6,574 nucleotides of DNA from Candidatus Bipolaricaulota bacterium (lineage in GTDB: Bacteria > Bipolaricaulota > Bipolaricaulia > UBA7950 > UBA9294). The notes below the pieces were generated by a model. That model did no database searches and was not told the origin of the DNA. It saw only the letters and a list, made by a program, of their open reading frames with translations. Shown piece by piece: positions 1 to 5,392 of this stretch. A program made the position numbers and the translations under genes. The stretch is from the NCBI GenBank assembly GCA_003979035.1, contig RXOA01000008.1, forward strand, positions 1 to 6,574. Reading direction: 5' to 3'. The first letter of the stretch is position 1. Each line of letters begins with the position of its first letter.

Positions 1-492
1 AAGGGTGGGTGCGACCGCATCGGCTTGACACTCGACGGTGCTCGCGATTGCCGCCGGACCGCCGACTTCCGCGGGAGAATCCCTCTCGACATCGAATGCG
101 TCCGCAAGGGTTGCGGAAACCATCACCTCGGTACCAGGGTTCTGCGCACCCGAAACCTGCACATCAACGTTGGCTGCCACATCACAGGCGCAGGCAACGG
201 TGTACGAGACGGTGTATTGATCATTCTCGTTCACGTCAGTGTCCCACGCGCCGCTGGCTCCCGTCAGTGTGCCGGAAACGAGCGGATCGAAGGTGACCGT
301 GGGAGAGACCGTGTTGCTCATGGTCTGATTGAATGTCACCGTAACAGTGAACGTTGCCCCTACATCAGCGGGTGTGATCGAAGGATCACTAACCTGAACC
401 GTGGCTGTGGGTGCCGCCGCGGCTGCCGTCATGCCGCCAAGCGCAAGCAATACAAGCATACAGAGAATTTGCGTACTCCATCTTCGCTTCAA
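1..492 (-). CDS. Exported Ig-like repeat protein, N-terminal part (runs off left edge)
   Basis: An open frame of 164 codons reads leftward from a TTG at 492-490 and is still open at base 1, so the C-terminus lies outside the window. The TTG is chosen because a strong AAGGAGG lies 7 bases upstream and because it gives a complete signal peptide: KRRW, then a hydrophobic stretch (about residues 9-20), then an Ala-rich cleavage region (about 23-27). The mature part begins PTATVQVSDPSITPADVG and continues with FTVTVTF, a Thr/Val-rich alternating pattern, TLTGASGAW, YTVSYTV and VDVQVSGAQ. This is typical of bacterial Ig-like beta-sandwich repeats found in surface or secreted proteins. One domain of about 100 residues is visible (roughly 30-140), and a second may start near the edge. 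Two cysteines (CAC, residues 101 and 103) sit in a strand where this type of repeat usually has none. The role is unknown; adhesion, S-layer or binding functions are guesses. No ATG start fits the signal peptide as well, because the internal ATG at codon 12 would remove the basic n-region. Confidence -1.
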   Translation of the reverse strand, partial: MKRRWSTQILCMLVLLALGGMTAAAAAPTATVQVSDPSITPADVGATFTVTVTFNQTMSNTVSPTVTFDPLVSGTLTGASGAWDTDVNENDQYTVSYTVACACDVAANVDVQVSGAQNPGTEVMVSATLADAFDVERDSPAEVGGPAAIASTVECQADAVAPTL

Positions 493-499
493 AGCCGTA

Positions 500-506
500 C
501 CTCCTT
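500..506 (-). promoter_or_regulatory. Strong Shine-Dalgarno that decides a TTG start
   Basis: On the minus strand the bases read AAGGAGG, followed by 7 bases (TACGGCT with its last T next to the start) and then TTG at 492. This near-perfect anti-16S match at good spacing is the main reason to accept the non-ATG start of the Ig-like gene. Confidence -1.
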
Positions 507-588
507 GAGACGAGCCTTCGTGGATCTGATCGAATCTTCTGTTTGAACGCTGCTTTCGCTTCGGGTTTCAGCCGGCAATCGGCCACGA

Positions 589-670
589 AAACAGCTATGC
601 CGTAGATTTCTGCGGCAATTGTTCAGCCCCACCTCCCTCCGTTTTTATTGCCGCGACAAACAAGCTGTTT
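589..670. repeat. Nested inverted repeats, possible structured leader RNA
   Basis: Two perfect 8-bp inverted repeats are nested. The outer arms are AAACAGCT (589-596) and AGCTGTTT (663-670); the inner arms are GCGGCAAT (612-619) and ATTGCCGC (647-654). A competing local hairpin, GCCGTAG-ATTT-CTGCGGC with one wobble pair, spans about 599-616 and would use part of the inner arm, so two alternative folds are possible. The element lies about 100-180 bases upstream of the TTG start of the minus-strand Ig-like gene. It could be part of that gene's 5' leader, an unassigned small RNA, or a protein-binding site. No known riboswitch class was recognised. Confidence -1.
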
Positions 671-1153
671 CTAGCAAGAGGGGGTGAAATCCGTTGGACA
701 GTGGCATCAACGACGTTTCGGATTGGTGGTGCGGAACGTTCGATCTTGCTGTCGGGGGAGGACTCTCAACGACCCCGCGTACTCGACTGGCTGTCACGCG
801 GTGCAGACGGCTGTCTGTATGGGTGCTAGATCGGCTCGTTTTGCCGCCACAAAGAAGAGTGCATCTATCCTCAGAGGTGCGTGGAACACGCTGCGGGCGC
901 TTACGCTCTTGTCGGGTGGGCCAACGATGAGTTAGCCATGCCTGGCGAGCGCCTCTCGGTAGCCGGCCACGTCTTGGATTCTTCAAGTGCGACGACAAGG
1001 GTCTGGCGTCCGCAGCACCAAGGATCCCAGGATACGGCCGAACAACCGCTTCCGGGTGGAACGATACCGGATCGGAGCAACGCAATTGGGATCTTTGCCG
1101 GAAACGGATTGACGGGATGGAGATTCATGAGAGCGACTCTCCTTCCTCCCTGC

Positions 1154-1231
1154 GCACGGATCGCAGGGCGATCCTCCCTGCACGGATCGCAGGGCGATCC
1201 TCCTTGCACGGATCGCAGGGCGATCCTCCTT
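1154..1231. repeat. Tandem repeat, three 26-bp units each holding a 7-bp hairpin
   Basis: Three contiguous 26-bp units lie at 1154-1179, 1180-1205 and 1206-1231. Units 2 and 3 are identical; unit 1 differs by a single base (C at 1178 instead of T). Each unit contains the perfect inverted repeat GGATCGC-AGG-GCGATCC (7-bp stem, 3-base loop). The bases before unit 1 (CCTCCCTGC, 1145-1153) match a unit end, and GGATCGCAG recurs at 1244-1252, so degenerate partial copies flank the array. On the minus strand each unit starts with (A/G)GGAGG, resembling a Shine-Dalgarno. The array lies about 145-225 bases downstream of the RIO kinase stop. Unit length is not a multiple of three, which argues against a protein repeat. 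Confidence -1.
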
Positions 1232-1376
1232 GCTTCTTGACCGGGATCGCAGTTGACGCAGGCCGGGCCTGAACGACTGCGCTCCCGTGCTGCTGTCTTT
1301 TGCGAAGTCGTGAGCTGATCCAAGCTTCAAGCTTCGCCGAACACAGGATCGGGGAACGGAGGCCTGCCAGAGGGAG

Positions 1377-2147
1377 TCACAGCCGAGCGGTTCGGTAACG
1401 ACGCCACAGATCGGATGTCATTCTCTCCGCGTCGTATTCGACGCCGAATTCACCCACGAACTCGGCGATATACCGAATATCGCGGGCAAGAAGCTGTTCG
1501 GCGGTCTCGTTGAACCGGGGATCGACGGCCTGAGGAAAGTCGATGATCACCGGCTTGTCTTCCCAGTACAGGATGTTGTACGGGGAGAGATCGGCATGGA
1601 TCCGGTGATGCCTCAGGAACAGCTCTACGTTGTGGATCAATCGATCAAGCAGGATCTCGGCTTCGTGCCGATCGAACAAAAGCCCGTACAGCATGGGCGC
1701 GGGGCGCTCTTCATCGCCGATGTAGCTCATGAGGATCGCCGGCCCGATTTGTGCGATCGGTTGGGGAACATCGGCTCCGGCTCGGCTGAGCAGCTTCAGC
1801 GTCTTTGCTTCATGACTCACCCACTGCTGGAACTTGGCGTTTCGCCCGCCCTTGCTCTTGCCTTCTAGGGCTCGCAGGGTTCGCATGTCGGCTTTGCCCG
1901 CCCGTTGCCGTCCCCGTTGATACACGGCGTCGTTCTTGAAACTGCGCATGTCGTATGGGCGGTAGACTTTTGCTGCCAGGAGATGATGTCCGCTGTCAGG
2001 ATGAGCCTCACAGCAGAAGATCGTTGCTTCCTTGCCGCTCTTGACCTGCGCGATCACGCGCGTGATCCAGCCGTGCTCTTGAAACGGCTCGATGTAGGAA
2101 AGAAGGCGTTGCTCAACTGTCAGCTTCTCGTCTTTGGGCGTGATCAT
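1377..2147 (-). CDS. RIO-family serine/threonine protein kinase
   Basis: A 256-residue cytosolic protein with the atypical RIO kinase fold. Visible motifs, in order: a glycine-poor phosphate-binding loop VKSGKEATIF (about 35-44; RIO1-type enzymes have a similar S-x-GKEA); the ATP-binding lysine in AAKVYR (K60); the helix-C-like SHEAKTL (E113); a hinge region ILMSYIG (about 138-144); the catalytic loop HADLSPYN (D186, N191); and the metal-binding IIDFPQAVD (D203). All core catalytic residues of the family are present, so activity as an ATP-dependent kinase or ATPase is likely. RIO1 and RIO2 in archaea and eukaryotes act in small ribosomal subunit maturation; the target of bacterial members is not established, so none is claimed. 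Length fits a minimal RIO1-like domain. The ATG at 2147 is the first possible start, because an in-frame TAA lies 12 bases upstream. No Shine-Dalgarno precedes it. The gene is monocistronic here and divergent from the peptidase gene. Confidence -1.
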   Translation of the reverse strand: MITPKDEKLTVEQRLLSYIEPFQEHGWITRVIAQVKSGKEATIFCCEAHPDSGHHLLAAKVYRPYDMRSFKNDAVYQRGRQRAGKADMRTLRALEGKSKGGRNAKFQQWVSHEAKTLKLLSRAGADVPQPIAQIGPAILMSYIGDEERPAPMLYGLLFDRHEAEILLDRLIHNVELFLRHHRIHADLSPYNILYWEDKPVIIDFPQAVDPRFNETAEQLLARDIRYIAEFVGEFGVEYDAERMTSDLWRRYRTARL

Positions 2148-2155
2148 ACTGCGCC

Positions 2156-2161
2156 ATTATC
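2156..2161 (-). promoter_or_regulatory. Putative -10 box of the RIO kinase gene, close to the ATG
   Basis: The minus strand reads GATAAT, five of six bases of the sigma-70 -10 consensus, and only 8 bases separate it from the ATG at 2147. Transcription would start within a few bases of the start codon, which fits the absence of a Shine-Dalgarno. No good -35 is seen. Instead two direct GCATTCG copies (2176-2182 and 2164-2170, 12 bp apart) lie just upstream and could bind an activator. Confidence -1.
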
Positions 2162-2186
2162 CGCGAATGCCGTTTCGAATGCAGGT

Positions 2187-2199
2187 ATTGCTCAGCAAT
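2187..2199. promoter_or_regulatory. Perfect dyad in the divergent control region
   Basis: ATTGCT-C-AGCAAT is a perfect 6-bp inverted repeat around a single base. It lies between the promoter candidates of the kinase and peptidase genes, about 38 bases before the kinase -10 hexamer start and 16 bases before the peptidase -35. It could be an operator shared by both genes, but a 13-bp dyad is short and may be chance. Confidence -1.
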
Positions 2200-2214
2200 G
2201 CATCGAGGACGAAC

Positions 2215-2242
2215 TTGGCAGCGCGTCGAAATCGTCTAGGAT
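2215..2242 (+). promoter_or_regulatory. Putative sigma-70-type promoter of the peptidase gene
   Basis: TTGGCA (2215-2220; five of six matches to TTGACA) and TAGGAT (2237-2242; four of six to TATAAT) are separated by 16 bases. The predicted transcript start near 2249 leaves a leader of about 29 bases before the ATG at 2278. Confidence -1.
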
Positions 2243-2263
2243 AGACAGAACGCACGTGAGGAA

Positions 2264-2272
2264 AGGGGAGGG
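2264..2272 (+). promoter_or_regulatory. Purine-rich ribosome binding site of the peptidase gene
   Basis: AGGGGAGGG is followed by about 5 bases to the ATG at 2278. It supports this start, which also gives a complete signal peptide. Confidence -1.
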
Positions 2273-2277
2273 AGCGG

Positions 2278-4344
2278 ATGAAGAGATGGTGTGCCGAGGT
2301 TCTCCTGATGGGGCTTTGGGTCATTCTTGTTGTGGGGGTGGGGTCCGCGGCGGAATTCGCCGATCAGCCCGACGACCTGACAAGCTACATCTACAGCGCG
2401 GATGATCAAGTGATCTATGATGACGAATTCCCGGCGTGGATCGGTCCACTTGTCCCCGGCGCGGGCGCTCCGGGGACGGATTTGATCGTCATCTTCACGC
2501 AGTGCCACGGTGGAGGGATGCTCGATGAGCTGGCTGAAACCGTCGGGACGGCAGGCCGCGTGGCGCTGTTTAGCGCCGCATCGTATGCGGAATCGGCGTG
2601 GTCCGCCTCACCGTTCGATTCACCGGGATGCTTGCGGGGCTGCGGGCTGAAGCAGGCGGAGAGCTACTACGTGGCGGCGATGGCGGCGGCACTCTCTTCT
2701 GCGGGTTCGAGCGCGCCGACCATGGTCGAATTGGCGCGCTGGCTCGAGCAGAACGACGAAGCGGCGCCCGGCGGCGCCGCGACCGACCCCGCCGTTTGCC
2801 CCGACGCGGACCTTGTCACAGAGCCGGAGCATCCGCAAGCGCTGTTCCGGAACGGCGGCGGCGGCATTCGTTTGGGATACGATGCCGATGGAGGACTCGT
2901 CCCCGCGGAGGATCGCTGGGCAGTGTTGTTCGTCGGCGATGCGTACGAGGTCTGGGCCAGCAACGATCTGGAGCGATTCTATGCCGTGCTTCGCGTGAAC
3001 GGCTTTCTTGATGAGAACATCTTCGTGCTTGCCGGTGTCGATCTGGCGACGGAAGAGAGCCTCTCGGGGGATCAGCCGTTGCTTGAGTTCCCTGACTACG
3101 TCGATCGCCCGGCCACTCGGTCCGCGTTGCGGGAGGCCCTTGCCGAGGTGGCGGCCGGCATGGCCGGCGCCTCCTCACAATCCCAGTTTGTTTTCTGGAC
3201 CACGGGACACGGCAATCAAGAGGATCGCCTCCCTTGGGACGCTGCGCCGGTGCTTGCTGCGGGCGAAGCGATCCAGGGGACTCTTTCGTTCGAAGATCCG
3301 CAGCTCTCCGACGAGACAAGCGCCGATCTGTATCGATTCATCGGGCAAGCAGGCACGACGGTGCAGGCCTCTCTGCGTTCCGACGAATTCGATGCGTACC
3401 TGTTCCTCTACGACAGCCAGCGCCAGGTTGTCGAGACAAGCGATGACGAAGGTGGCGGATCCGACAGCTGGATGTCTGTCGTTTTGCCCGAAGACGGCTG
3501 GTACTATGTTCTTGCCAACAGCTACGAACCAGCGAGAGGGGCGTACACGCTGTTGGTCGAGACGCCCGCCGCCGGGATCGCGGGCAAGCCAAGTGCTGCC
3601 ACGGCAGGCACGGGCGATCAACAGCTGGCGTTGGGCGTTCCGCTTGTAGCGACGTTGGAATCCGGCGATCGGATGGCGTCGGATGGCTCTCTCTACGACG
3701 CCTATCGGGTCAGCCTGACCGACGCCGACGTGTATACGTTGGCGCTTGCGTCGGAGCGGTTCGATGCGTTCTTGTGGGTCTATGATCCGCTCGGTGCTTT
3801 GACTGCGGCGAGCGATGATGTCGATGGATCCGATGCGCTGATGCTTCTCTTCCCGCCGATGGCGGGCACGTATCGAATCGAGGCCTCGAGCTTCTCTCCC
3901 GGCGAGACCGGCGAATACACCTTGATCGTCTCGGCCGGGATCGATGCTGACGCGCTGGGTGCGCGCTTGCTGGAAGTCGGCGAGCGCGCTCAAGGCGTGC
4001 TTGGCTCGAAGGACCTGTTGTGGAGCGACGGGGCGTACTACGATCTCTATCAGATTGCCGCCGCCGCCGGAGACCGGGTCTCCGTTCGATTGACGTCCTC
4101 GAAGGTGGATGCGTACCTCTTCGTGGTGGACGAGCGGGGGCAGTGGATCGCCGAGGATGATGACTCGGCAGGAGGAACCAACGCCGTCGCAACCTTCGTT
4201 GCGCCGGCGGACGGCCTCTACACCGTCATCGCCAGCTCGTTCTCACCGGGGGAGCAAGGGAGCTACACGCTCGAGACTTCCTCGATCGGCACCGGGGAGC
4301 CTCCTCGGCAGGCAAAACCGCCGATTCCCTCGTCGCTTCCGTAA
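2278..4344 (+). CDS. Secreted C13/caspase-like cysteine peptidase with permuted catalytic halves and three PPC-like domains
   Basis: A 688-residue exported protein. A signal peptide covers about residues 1-25 (MKRW, hydrophobic core, cleavage near GSAA). Residues 40-200 resemble the second half of legumain/caspase-fold peptidases of the secreted bacterial and archaeal type: IYDDEF (46-51), a strand then TQCHGGG (74-80, candidate nucleophile Cys76), MLDEL, RVALFSAASYAESAW (94-108) and EHPQ (184-187). Residues 212-316 resemble the first half: WAVLFVGD (214-221), ASNDLERFY (227-235), DENIFVLAG (245-253), PATRSALREAL (278-288), and a strand ending in TTGHGN (308-313, candidate His311). The usual order is His half then Cys half; here it is reversed. 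No cysteine occurs after residue 174, and no histidine precedes Cys76 in the mature chain, so a Cys76-His311 dyad is the natural pairing. Three beta domains of about 105 residues follow (about 328-428, 448-553, 565-668). They share FDAYL-x-LYD, S-DD and G-Y-ASSFSPGE-G-YTL patterns of pre-peptidase C-terminal (PPC) domains. A short Pro-rich tail ends the protein. The order of the halves and the domain assignments are my reading by eye. Confidence -1.
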   Translation: MKRWCAEVLLMGLWVILVVGVGSAAEFADQPDDLTSYIYSADDQVIYDDEFPAWIGPLVPGAGAPGTDLIVIFTQCHGGGMLDELAETVGTAGRVALFSAASYAESAWSASPFDSPGCLRGCGLKQAESYYVAAMAAALSSAGSSAPTMVELARWLEQNDEAAPGGAATDPAVCPDADLVTEPEHPQALFRNGGGGIRLGYDADGGLVPAEDRWAVLFVGDAYEVWASNDLERFYAVLRVNGFLDENIFVLAGVDLATEESLSGDQPLLEFPDYVDRPATRSALREALAEVAAGMAGASSQSQFVFWTTGHGNQEDRLPWDAAPVLAAGEAIQGTLSFEDPQLSDETSADLYRFIGQAGTTVQASLRSDEFDAYLFLYDSQRQVVETSDDEGGGSDSWMSVVLPEDGWYYVLANSYEPARGAYTLLVETPAAGIAGKPSAATAGTGDQQLALGVPLVATLESGDRMASDGSLYDAYRVSLTDADVYTLALASERFDAFLWVYDPLGALTAASDDVDGSDALMLLFPPMAGTYRIEASSFSPGETGEYTLIVSAGIDADALGARLLEVGERAQGVLGSKDLLWSDGAYYDLYQIAAAAGDRVSVRLTSSKVDAYLFVVDERGQWIAEDDDSAGGTNAVATFVAPADGLYTVIASSFSPGEQGSYTLETSSIGTGEPPRQAKPPIPSSLP

Positions 4345-4356
4345 GCGGAGATTTCG

Positions 4357-4397
4357 GGGTGCGAGGCCGGAGTCTGAAACCACTCCGGCCCACACCC
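4357..4397. terminator. Long hairpin between convergent genes, possible bidirectional terminator
   Basis: A perfect 9-bp stem, GGCCGGAGT (4365-4373) with ACTCCGGCC (4382-4390), encloses an 8-base loop. It extends outward by GGGTG (4357-4361) pairing with CACCC (4393-4397) across a small internal loop. It starts 13 bases after the peptidase stop and ends 21 bases from the permease stop, exactly where both transcripts should end. No T-run follows on either strand, so it is not a classical intrinsic terminator. Confidence -1.
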
Positions 4398-4418
4398 GGC
4401 ATGCTTCTATGGGCCTTT

Positions 4419-5375
4419 CTACAGGAACAGATCCACGAGGCGATACACGAGGAAGGCAAGGAGAGCAGATGCCGTGGGTGTGGCAATCCAGCCCAGCGAG
4501 ATCCTCGCCACCCGATGGCCGCGCACGGTTCTCATTCCCTTGACGATCCCGACACCGATGACCGCGCCGACCACCGCCTGCGATGTGGACACAGGAATGC
4601 CGGCAAGCGTGAAGGTGTGAATCGCAATCGCGGCCGCCGTTTGCGCGCAGCCTGCGGTCAGCGGGTCGAGTTTCACGATGCCGCCGCCGATCGTGCTGGC
4701 GACCCGCTTGCCGAACGACAAGATTCCGATGACCAGAGCAACCCCTCCGAGGATGGGAAGAAGACGTTCGTTGATCCCCAGATCAAGATTTGCGATCGGG
4801 CCGACCGCCTTGCCCGCATTGCTTGCGCCCATGGTGAAGGCAACGTACGCCGAGCTGGCGAGAAGAAGCCCATGCACGAACCGATCGGCCGCAAGCAGCC
4901 CTCGGGTCCGGCTGAGCGCGCGCGACAGAAGGTGATAGAGGACGAACGAGATGAGTCCGGTGAGAATCGGGCAGATCACCCAGACCTCGGCAATCGTCAG
5001 CAGGGTTCCCGTATTGACGGCCAATCCGGCCGACCAGCCAACCCCGGCCACCGCGCCGACGATCGCCTCTCCTGTGGAGACGGGTAGCCCAAGGACTGTC
5101 GCCACGGTCACGAAGATCCCCGCCGAGAGAAGGGAGACAAGAACACCGGCGAACGGGAGTTGCTCGCTGACGATCCCCGTACCGATTGTCTCCATGACCT
5201 GAGATCCCTGAAGAGTGGCCCCGGCAAGGGCGGCGATCGAAACGATGATGACGGCCCGGCGGTAGGAGAGCATGCCGGAGCCGACCACCGTGCCGAGGCA
5301 GTTGCCGGCGTCGTTGGCTCCGATGTTCCATCCCAAGTAAGTTCCTGCCAGCAGGAGGACGATCAGAGAGGCCAT
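4419..5375 (-). CDS. pit: PiT-family inorganic phosphate permease
   Basis: An integral membrane protein of 318 residues (from the ATG at 5375) with about nine or ten hydrophobic segments and the inverted-repeat layout of the PiT/PHO4 family, which imports phosphate with Na+ or H+. The first signature is clear: GWNIGANDAGN (about residues 16-25 with GAND at 19-22), followed later by LPVSTGEAIVGA (from about 97). The second half repeats this as MGASNAGKAVGPIA (about 182-195) and IPVSTSQAVVGA (from about 260). In the second signature the usual GAND-x-x-N is changed to GASN-x-x-K, which may alter ion coupling. Length is at the short end for bacterial PiT proteins. No PhoU-like (DUF47) partner is present next to it. 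The start is taken as ATG 5375 because the hydrophobic N-terminus follows at once; an in-frame TTG at 5399 would add eight residues (MYVEYRSI) but has no Shine-Dalgarno. The gene converges on the peptidase gene and lies downstream of the DUF1573-rhodanese gene on the same strand. Confidence -1.
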   Translation of the reverse strand: MASLIVLLLAGTYLGWNIGANDAGNCLGTVVGSGMLSYRRAVIIVSIAALAGATLQGSQVMETIGTGIVSEQLPFAGVLVSLLSAGIFVTVATVLGLPVSTGEAIVGAVAGVGWSAGLAVNTGTLLTIAEVWVICPILTGLISFVLYHLLSRALSRTRGLLAADRFVHGLLLASSAYVAFTMGASNAGKAVGPIANLDLGINERLLPILGGVALVIGILSFGKRVASTIGGGIVKLDPLTAGCAQTAAAIAIHTFTLAGIPVSTSQAVVGAVIGVGIVKGMRTVRGHRVARISLGWIATPTASALLAFLVYRLVDLFL

Positions 5376-5386
5376 GATAGATCTAT

Positions 5387-5392
5387 ATTCTA
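5387..5392 (-). promoter_or_regulatory. Putative -10 box of the PiT permease gene
   Basis: The minus strand reads TAGAAT, five of six matches to the -10 consensus, ending 11 bases before the ATG at 5375. A weak TTGGAT lies 15 bases upstream as a poor -35. Transcription would start about 4-5 bases before the ATG, again with no Shine-Dalgarno. If real, the permease has its own promoter in the 133-base gap and is not solely expressed by read-through from the upstream gene. Confidence -1.

Larger units (their letters stand above)
493..1376. other. Long gene-free region between the Ig-like gene and the RIO kinase
   Basis: About 880 bases with no convincing coding frame. The open frames present on both strands are Arg/Ser/Pro-rich translations without recognisable motifs, and they overlap one another. 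The left end should hold the 5' leader and promoter of the minus-strand Ig-like gene; no clear -35/-10 pair was found there. The region contains nested inverted repeats (589-670) and a 26-bp tandem array (1154-1231), described separately. A short GC-rich dyad, CAGGC-CGG-GCCTG, lies at about 1259-1271, and a 7-bp direct repeat (CAAGCTT twice) near 1320-1335. No tRNA, tmRNA or RNase P signature was recognised. Stretches between these elements, such as 680-1140, show nothing I can identify. Confidence -1.

Noticed and set aside
25..546. Plus-strand open frame of 173 codons
   Set aside because: It lies opposite the Ig-like gene. Its translation is Arg/Gly/His-rich with no motif, while the minus strand gives a signal peptide, a strong Shine-Dalgarno and a clear beta-repeat pattern.
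735..760. tRNA T-loop (GTTCGATC)
   Set aside because: The bases flanking the loop do not form a 5-bp T stem, and no acceptor or anticodon arms fit around it.
645..1085. Minus-strand open frame of 146 codons in the gene-free region
   Set aside because: Arg/Ser/Pro-rich translation with no recognisable motif and no good ribosome binding site; it overlaps competing frames on both strands.
1154..1252. CRISPR array
   Set aside because: The 26-bp units are directly contiguous with no spacers, there are only three, and no cas gene is nearby.
881..1330. Overlapping open frames on both strands across the 26-bp array
   Set aside because: Their length comes from the GC-rich repeat lacking stops. The 26-bp period shifts frame at each unit, so no repeated protein motif is kept.
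2278..3231. Two frameshifted or chimeric peptidase fragments instead of one permuted domain
   Set aside because: The reading frame is continuous with uniform composition across the join, and the signal peptide and C-terminal domains are in frame. An assembly chimera cannot be fully excluded, but nothing in the sequence suggests one.
3175..3993. Minus-strand open frame of 272 codons inside the peptidase gene
   Set aside because: Shadow of a GC-rich coding strand. The plus strand has a signal peptide, catalytic motifs and three related beta domains over the same span.
4359..5087. Plus-strand open frame of 242 codons opposite the permease
   Set aside because: Its translation is highly charged and motif-free, while the minus strand encodes clear PiT signatures and membrane segments.
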